64,000 nt of DNA from NCBI RefSeq assembly GCF_022095615.2, contig NZ_CP155561.1, positions 124,001 through 188,000 on the forward strand. The letters are read 5' to 3'. Origin of the DNA: Bacillus thuringiensis (GTDB taxonomy: Bacteria > Bacillota > Bacilli > Bacillales > Bacillaceae_G). Below are positions 1-8,055 of this stretch, piece by piece. A program made the translations under genes and the position numbers. Position 1 is the stretch's first letter. Each line of letters begins with the position of its first letter. The notes beneath the pieces are model-generated. The model had not been told where the DNA came from. It worked only from the letters and a program-made list of their open reading frames with translations, and did no database searches.

Positions 1-13
1 CACCTTTCTCCAT

Positions 14-105
14 ATAAAAAAAGGCAAGCGACACCCACTGTAAAAACAGCGTGTGTCGCTTGCCTTAAATTCATATGTTCTGATTTGATTGTAGTTTTTA
101 TTATA
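14..105 (-). promoter_or_regulatory. Promoter and terminator-type leader hairpin for a gene beyond the left edge
   Basis: On the minus strand a TATAAT box (105 to 100) is followed by a 14-bp perfect stem, AAGGCAAGCGACAC (arms at 53-66 and 21-34), and a run of seven T (plus-strand A run at 16-22). Directly after it the minus strand reads ATATGGAGAAAGGTG, a good Shine-Dalgarno sequence running off the window at base 1. The hairpin can therefore be a leader attenuator for the next gene to the left. It can equally end transcription of the Replic_Relax-like gene at 181-1467. Confidence 0.6.
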
Positions 106-180
106 TGTTCAAACGTTATTCTAACACCCTGAAAAATAAAAATCAATAAAATTATATAGAAGTATATGAAAAATAAGAGA

Positions 181-1467
181 TTAATATAATTCAACAAGTT
201 TACGTCTTTTCGGATGTATGTTATTTGCGGTACGTACCATGATCTGTTCATCTGCGTCTATAGTGACATCTTCATTTCTGAGGGATAGCAGTAGTACGTT
301 GTCATAAGTGTCCATTAAAAGTATATCTCGAGGATTTTTGCGCTTCGGGTAGATCACAACAAGTGGAACTCCCTCATCACCTTCTCTTCTTGAAAACACA
401 ACATCGTCTAATCTAGCAATCATTCGGTAATCATTTTCATTCCCAAAAATAAAGAAAAAATCTTGCATAGCATCTTTATCTCTTTTATAAGTTCGTCTAA
501 GGCCACCATCTATTTTCTCTTTAAATGTTTGAACTGTTTCAACAAATGCATAGCGCCAATCGGCATCTCCTATTGTACGTTGAGATAAAGGTAAGAGAAT
601 ATCTTGTTCAAAGTTTTGATTATCATCTATTCCTAGCAGAATATCTGAAATAACATCTCCAGCTTCTTTCAAAGAGCAGATGTGCATATTTAGGTTTGGT
701 AGATTCATTAAATGTTCATGATATTCTCGCATAGAAAATAGGAGATTTTTCATACGTACGTATGGAGGTTCTGCATCTTCTGCAAGGAACATCGACTTGT
801 CATACATAACAAAAACAACAGTTATATTTTTAGTGTTTTTTTGTGCATATTCAATATACTTCCCCACCTTTTCAACTAAGGTAGCATTGGTTTCTTTGCA
901 CATATCCATTTCAATGTAAATATTTTTGTCTTTATATGAAATGTGTTCATCAGGAATTAGGAGTAAACCTGCATCTTCAATTTCTGTTTTCTTTTGTTTT
1001 TGATGATATGAGCGAATATCTAACTCACATAATATCTTATTCGTATTAGTCCTTTTCGACACTTCTAAAAGTGTGCGTACTAATATTTCTCGTGAGCAGA
1101 GTGTATGTAGTGAGATTGAAGAAGAATATCTACGTTTTGAAGATCCTGCAGGAATCCTTCCTAATTCTTGAAGGTAATCAACCATTCTATCTTTTAATGA
1201 GAATGTCGCACGTCTGGTTATACTATCATCTCTTTTATCAATTTTTTTCGTCAGGATAGCACCATATTTTGAAAAACGATTAAGTTTTGTAAACATACTA
1301 TCCTCAGAAAAATCTCTACCCTCAAATGCACTATAAAGCTGAGTAATTTGTCGTGTAGTAAGATGTCTTTTGTAATATAAAAATGTAAATACAAATATAT
1401 CGGCCTCTTTTAAACGAAAAGATTTCTGTGTGCCTTTACTTGTATATTTATACGTATTACTTTTCAT
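181..1467 (-). CDS. Replic_Relax-like winged-helix protein
   Basis: The 428-residue product begins with a winged-helix segment (roughly residues 20-95, with TTRQITQLYSAF as the recognition region). The middle contains NIYIEMDMCKETNATL followed by VEKVGKYIEYAQ, the layout expected of the replication-relaxation family (a short strand E-x-D, then a T-x-x-L helix and a K-x-x-x-Y turn). Members are usually plasmid DNA-binding proteins linked to replication or mobilisation. I chose the internal ATG at 1467 because GGAG lies 9 bases upstream, whereas the ATG at 1482 has no ribosome-binding site. It lies downstream of tubRZ on the same strand, but the tubZ terminator and about 430 bases separate them. 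The family call is from pattern, not search. Confidence 0.6.
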   Translation of the reverse strand: MKSNTYKYTSKGTQKSFRLKEADIFVFTFLYYKRHLTTRQITQLYSAFEGRDFSEDSMFTKLNRFSKYGAILTKKIDKRDDSITRRATFSLKDRMVDYLQELGRIPAGSSKRRYSSSISLHTLCSREILVRTLLEVSKRTNTNKILCELDIRSYHQKQKKTEIEDAGLLLIPDEHISYKDKNIYIEMDMCKETNATLVEKVGKYIEYAQKNTKNITVVFVMYDKSMFLAEDAEPPYVRMKNLLFSMREYHEHLMNLPNLNMHICSLKEAGDVISDILLGIDDNQNFEQDILLPLSQRTIGDADWRYAFVETVQTFKEKIDGGLRRTYKRDKDAMQDFFFIFGNENDYRMIARLDDVVFSRREGDEGVPLVVIYPKRKNPRDILLMDTYDNVLLLSLRNEDVTIDADEQIMVRTANNIHPKRRKLVELY

Positions 1468-1682
1468 TATATGCAACTCCATAACTCGAATTTATTTTCA
1501 ATAAATAACAACCATTTCTATATATCTTATTACAGCAAAATTTAGTTGTAAATTATTAAAAGTTTAAGCTGAATTTGCGCTAATCTAGATACTAAAACTT
1601 GTACGCTGAAGTTTGGATTACTTCTCATACTAAAAATTCGCTAGAAATATTGATTTATATAGTCTTTCGGTTCTTTTAAATT

Positions 1683-1770
1683 TGTTCGGACGGAAGACAT
1701 GTTTGAACCGAACATTTTTTTAAGGTTTAAGTATTGAAATAAAATCGTTAGGACGGCCTAACAATTTTTT
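1683..1770. terminator. Two adjacent short hairpins with T-runs
   Basis: Two dyads sit 60 bases apart in the gene-free stretch 1483-1866: GTTCGG/CCGAAC (1684-1713, then seven T) and GTTAGG/CCTAAC (1747-1762, then six T). Both have GGACGG at the first arm-loop junction. Read on the plus strand both look like weak intrinsic terminators, but no plus-strand gene precedes them. They could end an unseen small transcript or fold in the leader of the gene at 181-1467. Nothing else recognisable lies in this gap. Confidence 0.4.
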
Positions 1771-1866
1771 AAAACAATCACATTATATAAAGACATGTTC
1801 CACATACAGAAAATATAATAGATTAATCACCTGCGCATTGTAGTTTCTTTTCGCTATTGAAATAGA

Positions 1867-1900
1867 AAAAGACCGACAAAATTATATTTGTCGGTCTTTT
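1867..1900 (-). terminator. Intrinsic terminator of tubRZ
   Basis: A 14-bp perfect stem, AAAAGACCGACAAA with its complement, encloses a 6-base loop. It begins 3 bases beyond the tubZ stop codon, and the A/T arms supply the T-run in both directions. It closes the tubR-tubZ transcription unit. Confidence 0.9.
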
Positions 1901-1902
1901 GT

Positions 1903-3210
1903 TTAGAATGATAATTTCTTCTTTGCTGGTTGTGAATCGTCAGCAACTTCTACTTGCGGTTCAGCACCAAAATTCAATTTTTTCTTTTTAGGTTTTTCTT
2001 CTTGTACTGAATCATCAAATGCAAAAAGCTTATTTAAAACATCATTGGATTTCTTAGAATTAGCTTGCTCACGTTCTTCTTTAATTCTCGTAATCTCATC
2101 AATAATATCACTTACACGTTTTGGCAATGGTAGCCCTGCAACAACTGAATAGAATTTTACTATATCCTCTTCTTTTTTTGTTGTATGTTTATTAACATAT
2201 GGAGCTATAGGACGTTCATCTACATATGGAGTTCTGTCTTTTAAGAAGTTTTCCATTTGGTTAAGGAATGAGAAGTTGTATAATCGACCTGCTCGCAGCG
2301 GTGATGTAACGATAGATAGTGCGCTTTTTTTAGCACTTTCTAGCTCTTCTCTTTCTGTATCGTATAAAACGCCTTTTTCTAGTGCGTTCCCTAATTGAGT
2401 CAAGTAACCTAGCGGGTTTTCAGTGTCTAATTGATTTGATTTTAGTTCTAATTTTGCTAATGATAAAACGCCTGGTGTATTAATTACTTGAGCAAACTCA
2501 CTCGCATCAAAATGTGTATCTGAAAACGGTGTGAATGATGAAGTAACTAGGTTAATCTCATGTAATGCATCAGCAATATATTTGTTACTATAGCTAGTAT
2601 ATTCGTTTGCTAAAGCGCTTGGATTTTCCTCTTCAAATTTTCTATATAGTTTAGCGTTATCTATTAATACAATTGAGCCAAAAGCTTCTTGGTTCATAGC
2701 AATACTACGAATGCGTGAAGTTGCGTTTTCTAATACTTTTAAAGCTTCAGCATCACGTGGTAAAGTCAGTAACAATCCAAAATTATAATCATGTTCATAT
2801 AGCATTTCAATTGCCTTTAATAGAGCTCCAGTTCCTGTTCCTCCACCAAGACCACATGTAATCCAAATGAAATCACGATCTTCAAATTCCTGTTTAACCG
2901 TTTCTAAAATCTTTGTTTCATGCTTTACAAATGCTTCCTCACCAACCTGTGGATTACGAGCTGCACCCTGTTCATATCCTTCTAACTGTATTTTACGAAC
3001 ATTTCCCCCGTTTTTAATCTCAATCTTGTTAAAATCTTGACTATTTGTATTAACAAGAATCGCACGATATGGGTATTTGTTATTTTTAATTTGAGTTTCT
3101 TTATTTGCGCACTCCGCTGCGATTGCGCATCCACCCATACCTAGTCCTAAGAATCCAAATTTCAAACTAATATTTCCTTGGCTTTCGATTTCTGAAAAAT
3201 TGCCTGCCAT
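1903..3210 (-). CDS. tubZ: TubZ tubulin-like GTPase for plasmid segregation
   Basis: TubZ polymerises with GTP into treadmilling filaments that move plasmid copies through TubR bound at the centromere tubC (type III partition). The 435-residue protein has the N-terminal nucleotide loop [11 protein letters not shown] (about 20-30) and the tubulin/FtsZ signature GGGTGTG at 122-128. Its charged tail carries two copies of a basic K-K-K-L-(N/S)-F motif, the last ending the protein; in studied TubZ proteins such tails bind TubR. The length equals that of pXO1 RepX and is shorter than pBtoxis TubZ. On pXO1 this gene was first described as a replication protein, so a role in replication is also possible. 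The SD is AGGAGG close to the ATG. It is transcribed with tubR, 26 bases upstream. Confidence 0.95.
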   Translation of the reverse strand: MAGNFSEIESQGNISLKFGFLGLGMGGCAIAAECANKETQIKNNKYPYRAILVNTNSQDFNKIEIKNGGNVRKIQLEGYEQGAARNPQVGEEAFVKHETKILETVKQEFEDRDFIWITCGLGGGTGTGALLKAIEMLYEHDYNFGLLLTLPRDAEALKVLENATSRIRSIAMNQEAFGSIVLIDNAKLYRKFEEENPSALANEYTSYSNKYIADALHEINLVTSSFTPFSDTHFDASEFAQVINTPGVLSLAKLELKSNQLDTENPLGYLTQLGNALEKGVLYDTEREELESAKKSALSIVTSPLRAGRLYNFSFLNQMENFLKDRTPYVDERPIAPYVNKHTTKKEEDIVKFYSVVAGLPLPKRVSDIIDEITRIKEEREQANSKKSNDVLNKLFAFDDSVQEEKPKKKKLNFGAEPQVEVADDSQPAKKKLSF

Positions 3211-3236
3211 ATGTATATCCTCCTCAAATATTTATT

Positions 3237-3596
3237 TTAGTTGTTTTTCTCTACTCGTTTTTCAAGTTCCTTAATTAAAACATTTCCTAGATTTGTTACG
3301 TCATAAATTCGAACACGTCCTATTGCTTTGAAAGATATTAACCCTGCTCCTTCAAGTCTTGCAGTCATAATATCCAAAGCATATCGTGATGGAAGTATTT
3401 TTTTACCCTCATAATCTTTCTCATTCTCAATTTGATAATCTTTATGATATTGGTTGATATAATCCCATAACTTTTCTTTGTTCATTGCGCCCTCTGCGTA
3501 TAGTACACGTAAAGCCCAAATCCCATCATTTAAATTCTCACAAAGTACATCAATAATCTCACTACTGCTCATTGATATATTAGACAATAATTTCAC
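3237..3596 (-). CDS. tubR: TubR centromere-binding repressor
   Basis: This 119-residue winged-helix protein is encoded directly upstream of tubZ, the standard tubRZ order. TubR binds repeats at tubC, represses the operon and couples the plasmid to TubZ filaments. The helical core and the wing (around residues 75-105, KAIGRVRIYDVTNLG) can be read from the sequence. The start is GTG, preceded almost immediately by AAAGGTGGT, a close but usable ribosome-binding site. Identity rests on size, fold pattern and position next to an unmistakable tubZ. Confidence 0.9.
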   Translation of the reverse strand: MKLLSNISMSSSEIIDVLCENLNDGIWALRVLYAEGAMNKEKLWDYINQYHKDYQIENEKDYEGKKILPSRYALDIMTARLEGAGLISFKAIGRVRIYDVTNLGNVLIKELEKRVEKNN

Positions 3597-3654
3597 ACCA
3601 CCTTTAATAAATAATAAATTTTATCTATAGATACAAAAAGACAAGATAATTATA

Positions 3655-3865
3655 CGGAATTTAATACCGTTATAAAAGCCGTAAATACTTCGGTATATAT
3701 TTCCGAAGTATCGTATGTATTAACTATAATACATCTACGTATGATAATCAAGAACCTTATTAAATCAACACTTAAATACTTCCGTAATAATTACCGTAAT
3801 TAATAATTTAATATTTACGTATTTATTGCGGTAATAACAGCTGGAATGAATACGTAATTATAAAA
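3655..3865. repeat. Candidate tubC centromere / origin repeats
   Basis: The stretch directly upstream of tubR is very AT-rich and holds repeated words on both strands around CCGTAAT: ACCGTTAT (3666), GCCGTAAAT (3679), CCGTAATAA (3782), ACCGTAATTAA (3793), and the inverse CGGTAATAA (3830). It also holds an inverted repeat ATACTTCGG (3685-3693) with CCGAAGTAT (3703-3711). Clusters of short repeats just upstream of tubR are where TubR binds in known type III systems, and the pXO1 and pBtoxis minimal replicons map to this kind of segment. The exact iteron unit was not defined here. Confidence 0.6.
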
Positions 3866-3954
3866 AAGATGCATCTTAATAAGTGGAAACCCATGTTGGA
3901 TTTTTAGTTCGATTCACAGAATTCTGAGGTGGTTTTGTACATAATCAAGTGTTA

Positions 3955-4060
3955 ATCGCGCTCACCCGACTAATCACCGCTCGATAACATAGGTATTATT
4001 GGTATACAGTTAAATAAATGAGCAGTGAACGATTGAGTGATCAGGTGTAAAAGTTCATGA
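3955..4060. repeat. Repeat cluster upstream of tubY (GATTGAGYG / GGTGATTAG words)
   Basis: The segment contains CGCTCACCCGACTAATCACC, CGCTCGAT, GAGCAGTGAACGATTGAGTG and TGATCAGGTG. These are variants, in both orientations, of the words found again at 5388-5733 on the other side of tubY (for example TTGATTGAGCG and GACTGGTGATT). The two sets look like binding sites for one protein, TubY being the obvious candidate because it lies between them. This is inference from word similarity only. Confidence 0.45.
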
Positions 4061-4110
4061 TATTTTATGTAATCTACAAAGGGGTTCTTTTAGTTTCTAT
4101 AGAATTTTTA

Positions 4111-4116
4111 TATAAT
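4111..4116 (+). promoter_or_regulatory. Probable -10 box of tubY
   Basis: TATAAT lies 41 bases before the tubY start codon. The hexamer 17 bases upstream is a poor match to TTGACA, which would suit an activated or regulated promoter. Confidence 0.5.
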
Positions 4117-4156
4117 GTATTATAGGACAAGCATCATATAGTTAGGTGGTGAGCAA

Positions 4157-4762
4157 ATGATTGATGAACAGTTAAGCGATGGTTATTATCGCGTATCTGA
4201 AGTAGCAACCATGCTTGATATTCCTGAAAGTACTCTTCGTAGATGGTTGAATGATTTTGATGAGTACTTGAACATAAAAAAAGAACGCCAACTTAAATAT
4301 GTTCATGAGGATAGTATTGATACAGTAAAAAAGATTCAACATTATTATTCTGAGTCAAAGAAAAAGCACGAAATTGTTGGGCTGTTAGATATGGATCCGA
4401 CGGTTATTCGTAATGTTTATGCTGAAGATGTTGACGGTGATGGTGAACCAAAAGAAACTTCATTAGTTAAAACACAACAGGTCAATCCAGACTTTATAGA
4501 AGCTTTGACGAAAAAAATCACTGAGGATGTTACAGCTAAAGTGACTGAAGAATTAACAAAACAAAATATGGAATTCTTCGCTGCGGTGGCTAAACAAAGT
4601 CAGGATAATTTCGATAGAATCAATAAGCGATTAGAGGAACGTGACGAAAAGTTAATGAGTACTATACGATTAATTCAAGAACAAAAAAGTGCTAATGCTC
4701 AGCGACAAGAGAATACTGAACAAAAAGGCGGCTTTTTCTCTAAGCTTTTTGGGAAAAAATAA
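4157..4762 (+). CDS. tubY: TubY, MerR-like coiled-coil partition modulator
   Basis: The 201-residue protein starts with a MerR-type winged helix (YRVSEVATMLDIPESTLRRW, residues 12-31). It continues through a charged region into a long coiled coil (about 110-185) and ends in a short amphipathic, basic tail, GGFFSKLFGKK. This matches TubY of TubZ-type plasmids and phages, a DNA-binding modulator of TubZ whose C-terminal part oligomerises and can touch membrane and DNA. It is divergent from tubRZ, and the gap between them carries the presumed tubC. AGGTGGTGAG precedes the ATG. The gene is followed at once by its own terminator. Confidence 0.85.
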   Translation: MIDEQLSDGYYRVSEVATMLDIPESTLRRWLNDFDEYLNIKKERQLKYVHEDSIDTVKKIQHYYSESKKKHEIVGLLDMDPTVIRNVYAEDVDGDGEPKETSLVKTQQVNPDFIEALTKKITEDVTAKVTEELTKQNMEFFAAVAKQSQDNFDRINKRLEERDEKLMSTIRLIQEQKSANAQRQENTEQKGGFFSKLFGKK

Positions 4763-4789
4763 AAAGGCTATCATTTGATAGTCTTTTTA
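4761..4789 (+). terminator. Terminator of tubY
   Basis: AAAAAGGCTATC pairs with GATAGTCTTTTT around a 4-base loop, beginning at the tubY stop codon, and is followed by further T. Confidence 0.9.
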
Positions 4790-4980
4790 TTTTGCTTTTC
4801 CTTAATATCATTCCTAAAACTTAGTACATTGATAAACGATATGATTTGTTGACAACTCTTGTTTTAAACTATAATAATTATAGTACTTAGATATATTTTA
4901 CTATACAAAGAGTTTTCTAATTCTATTTCTTCCAATCTTTAAAATCAGCATACTTTTTATACCTTTTTTCAACTACGCCC

Positions 4981-5233
4981 TTATACCCATTTATTATCAC
5001 TTTTAGTTCTAGATGGTTTATTGTTATATTCATTAATGTCTCCGTCTGCATTTTGCCATTGAGGATTTTTGTAAGCATATTTGTAAATAAATCGTCTAGC
5101 TTCTTTCAATGAATTAAACCCACCTAAATGTAACTTAGGTTGCGCACCTCTGTATCCATATACGAAATAAGTTGTGCCATGTTCCCCTAAATTATCGAAA
5201 AAAAGGTTTTGGTATCAAATCAATTTTCTTCAT
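4981..5233 (-). pseudogene. Small unknown gene with a frameshift in an A7/T7 run
   Basis: Read on the minus strand, GAAGGATATAA precedes ATG at 5233. The frame runs MKKIDLIPKPF and then stops after a seven-base homopolymer (plus-strand A run 5198-5204). Dropping one base restores an open frame of about 83 residues through DNLGEHGTTYFVYGYRG and on to TAA at 4981. The good SD and the long second frame indicate a real gene that was recently disrupted, a slippage-prone phase-variable gene, or a sequencing error. I do not recognise the family. Confidence 0.55.
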
Positions 5234-5254
5234 TTATATCCTTCTATATAATAT

Positions 5255-5296
5255 CAATAGTTTCATTCTACTTAATTAGTAGTATGAAACTATTTT
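5255..5296. terminator. Strong hairpin upstream of the frameshifted gene
   Basis: AATAGTTTCAT-T-CTACT pairs with AGTAG-T-ATGAAACTATT around TAATT, one mismatch in the stem, and is followed by TTTATATT on the plus strand. It lies 20 bases upstream of the minus-strand start at 5233, so it could be a 5' leader structure, or a terminator for a plus-strand transcript I cannot identify. Confidence 0.5.
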
Positions 5297-5387
5297 TATA
5301 TTAATCATAAACAGCAGTTGGCTAGGCATCGAACTTTATTAGAAATCCACAGTTTATTCTTATTCAAAACTCGCTTCCACACTCAAC

Positions 5388-5733
5388 CCCCAACCACCCA
5401 CTGGTCATCCACCTCAAAACAACTACATGGTCGACTGGTGATTAATCGACTGATTACAACTTGGTTTTATATAATAAAACCACCCAACCAATCACTGGTC
5501 AACCAATATAAAATAATAGCAACGTTTAAATATAAGTGACTGGTGATTGGACGGGTGGTTAAAGGGCGAGTTAATGAAAAACCTTTACATATGCTCATTA
5601 TTAGTGATGATTTTTGTTAATTGAGCGGCAATCAGGCGATTGATCAGTAGATATTTAAATTATTCTCACTTATAGTGAATTGGCTTTTGATTGAGCGTCG
5701 CTCGACGGGGCGTTTGAGTGGTGGTTATTTATA
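5388..5733. repeat. Iteron-like repeat field between tubY and the putative Rep gene
   Basis: GACTGGTGATT occurs at 5433 and again, extended to GACTGGTGATTGG, at 5538. A near-inverse, CCAATCACTGGTC, lies at 5488-5500. Related words follow: CCACTGGTCATCC (5398), GGGTGGTTAAAGG (5553), TTGAGCGGCAATCAGG (5620), TTGATTGAGCGTCG (5687) and GAGTGGTGGTT (5716). The G+C is higher than in the surrounding DNA. Such clustered, mixed-orientation repeats next to a DNA-binding protein gene fit a replication origin or an operator array. No convincing gene lies in 5240-6200; the 73-codon frame at 5318 is built from the repeats. Confidence 0.55.
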
Positions 5734-6108
5734 CATAGTCATTTAGCAAAGGTCATACTTTTGAAAAAATCACCTTGCAACCATGAAAAAAACTATATAT
5801 GATGTACTTACTTTAATAATTTTGTATTTTTCTAGATATAAATTTATTAATAATGAAATATTTGTATAATAAAAAAATATAATAAAGCAAAAAAAGGTCA
5901 TCAGCCCAATGAAATAGCGCCAACTACTTCATTGTGGTATACCGCACAAATACCAATATCCCAAAAAAATGTGTTCAGGAACTGCGGTAAACAAAGCCAA
6001 TAAACCTTTTTATTTTGCATGAAATTATAAGATGATTTTACTGTATCTTATGTATTTGTGCAACTTAAAAAGGGGATTTCTTGCGTATTTTTAGGCATTG
6101 TTTACCGT

Positions 6109-6167
6109 GGTCATACAAGTATTACTTTTTTAAGAGAGTAGTATTTTTGTATCCGTGGTATGACAGT
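6109..6167. repeat. Dyad before the putative Rep gene
   Basis: GGTCATAC and its inverse GTATGAC (in TGGTATGACAG) flank a 40-base AT-rich centre just upstream of the start at 6205, and both halves carry the nearby word CCGTGGT. It could be an operator for the downstream gene. Confidence 0.35.
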
Positions 6168-6204
6168 GCCTTTTTCTGCTCTTTCGAAAGGAGTTAGCAA
6201 CATT

Positions 6205-7341
6205 ATGCATACGCAAATGGCTTTTTCCCAACAGAACTTTAAAGTTCATGGGGTTAAATTTTTTAATGGACTATTAAACATTGTAAAACTAGAGAATGAA
6301 AGAAAAGAGTTACCATCTTCAGCTTTAGCTACTTACATCTTGCTTCACTTTGAATGCAATGATATAGGAATGCTACCACGTGAATTTCAAATAATGGATC
6401 TTGCTAAGAAAAGTGGGATTCCCTACACAACAATTTATACAGGGTTTCAAGTTTGTTTGGAGCGTAGACTCGTAAAAGAAACACCTGTTGGAAATCGTAC
6501 TGTATATGAAATTGTAGATTATGCGTTGTATAGTCACACTACTGCAGAAACTGCAAATAGGACAGGTATATCGCTATCGTATTTCCGTATTCCATTTCAC
6601 CTAATTCAAACAACGATAATGAGTAGTCTAGTAAAGGCTCGTGATAATAGAGGGATTATATTCCTTTTAGATTTAATCAATACTTTTTCAAGAAAAGTGG
6701 GTATGGAACATTATAAACATAAAATTGAAGAGTTTCAGATTACAAGAAAGATGTCTTCCTTAAAAAAGAGATTAAATCGTAATGCAAAGAAAGTAAGACA
6801 CTACATAGAAATTATTAACCCCATTGTGCAATTTACTGCTATCGATTCTAAAGAGAAGAAATCTAATAATACAAGAATTACAAGTGTAAGAAAACAGGTA
6901 AAACAAATCATCATTGAGAAGTTCAATGCGGTATTTTCTTCAAACTGCTTAATTGAGAATGATAAAAAAGAATTACATAGACCAGTAGCGAAGTGCAGAA
7001 AAGAAGCGGTGTCTCGTTTGAAACACATGGGACAGGCATTACGTAAAAAAGATAAAGAAAATATAATGACTGCATTTAGGCAAGAAATTGTTGATATCGC
7101 AATCTATTTACCGACAAAACAAAAACAAAGTGAATTATTAATTTACGCAATGACTTATGCATTAGATCAAGTTGAAAATTGTTTGAAAGAGCAAGAAATA
7201 TTCTCTATTCCAGCATTTATGCGTATACAGCTTAGAGAGTCCTGGATAAGTTTTAAGGAAAAAAACTTGTCTACAGGGGAAAGACACGATGCAATGATAA
7301 ATTATCATAAGAAAAATGGTGTTTATCCGGAATTTATTTAA
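6205..7341 (+). CDS. Winged-helix DNA-binding protein, possible replication initiator
   Basis: The 378-residue product has an N-terminal helix-turn-helix region (about 35-105, with LAKKSGIPYTTIYTGFQVCLERRLV) and a long, basic, helical remainder with no enzyme motif. I do not recognise the family. A single-gene unit downstream of iteron-like repeats and beside tubYRZ suggests a Rep-like or regulatory role, which is inference. The start at 6205 is chosen because AAAGGAG lies 11 bases upstream; an in-frame ATG at 6160 has no ribosome-binding site. It is followed by a hairpin terminator and is not in an operon. Confidence 0.6.
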   Translation: MHTQMAFSQQNFKVHGVKFFNGLLNIVKLENERKELPSSALATYILLHFECNDIGMLPREFQIMDLAKKSGIPYTTIYTGFQVCLERRLVKETPVGNRTVYEIVDYALYSHTTAETANRTGISLSYFRIPFHLIQTTIMSSLVKARDNRGIIFLLDLINTFSRKVGMEHYKHKIEEFQITRKMSSLKKRLNRNAKKVRHYIEIINPIVQFTAIDSKEKKSNNTRITSVRKQVKQIIIEKFNAVFSSNCLIENDKKELHRPVAKCRKEAVSRLKHMGQALRKKDKENIMTAFRQEIVDIAIYLPTKQKQSELLIYAMTYALDQVENCLKEQEIFSIPAFMRIQLRESWISFKEKNLSTGERHDAMINYHKKNGVYPEFI

Positions 7342-7403
7342 TTTTTTTGAAAAAATATACGGCAGCCCTCGTTAAAAAATCACTTAAAAGCAAGGGTTAT
7401 TTG

Positions 7404-7440
7404 GCATGTTCATTAATTTGAAGACATGCTTTTTTATTTA
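7404..7440 (+). terminator. Terminator after the putative Rep gene
   Basis: GCATGT and ACATGC enclose a 14-base loop and are followed by TTTTTTATTT, 63 bases after the stop codon. Confidence 0.7.
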
Positions 7441-7880
7441 GGAAAATATACCTATTAGCATTTTTGCGGAAGCATATAATCGATTTACATTATGTTTGGT
7501 TACGATTCAGTATGTTTATAATTCGATTTAATACTTGTGGTTATCTTAATAATATGATTCTAACCTTGTGAATTCTTAGTAATATGGTATGTAACTTCTT
7601 AATTTGTGATTTCTATGATGTAGAACTTGTATGTAATGGGGATATTACGATAGTGAATTTGGCTTAATATCCAGGAACATATGTAATACAAGGCTTTAGA
7701 GGTGTTTGCTGAATCTCTTTATAATTAATAATTGAGTTTAGTTATATATATTTCTTGTTGGTTTTATATAAAATACTTGTGATTATTTATATTTAATTAC
7801 TTGTATTTTTTTAGATTAAATACATAGAAAAATAGAAAGAAGGAATAAATATAAGTTTACAAGGAGGTAATTAATTTATT
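7441..7880. other. AT-rich gene-free stretch
   Basis: About 440 bases of very AT-rich DNA without a plausible gene. Words such as AATACTTGTGGTTAT (7530) and AATACTTGTGATTAT (7771) recur loosely. It could be a DNA-unwinding or spacer region; nothing firm can be assigned. Confidence 0.3.
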
Positions 7881-7882
7881 TA

Positions 7883-8020
7883 TTGACTTTTAAAATTCAT
7901 AGAGGTATTCTTATACGTGAACAACAATTAACTAAGAGAAATATACAAATTAATAGATTTAATTTCTAGCTAAACGGACACACCGAAGGCACTTAACCTG
8001 CCATCGGTGTGTCTTTTTTT
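7883..8020 (+). promoter_or_regulatory. Promoter plus leader attenuator of the TadZ-like operon
   Basis: TTGACT (7883) and TATTCT (7906) are 17 bases apart. About 60 bases of leader follow, then a terminator-type hairpin: GACACACCGA (7977-7986) pairs with TCGGTGTGTC (8004-8013), with an inner GGC/GCC pair, and is followed by seven T. The first start codon is only 36 bases further. A transcript must read through this hairpin to express the operon. The stem core resembles the hairpins at 13037, 16401 and 56950. Confidence 0.7.
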
Positions 8021-8055
8021 GTATAAATAACAATAAAAAGGGAGAATTTGAAACT

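Noticed and set aside
5318..5539. 73-codon plus-strand frame
   Set aside because: It is built from iteron-like repeats, has no ribosome-binding site and an implausible composition.
7918..8020. Possible c-di-GMP (GEMM) riboswitch in the leaders
   Set aside because: The conserved GEMM core sequence is not present; only a terminator-type hairpin is seen.
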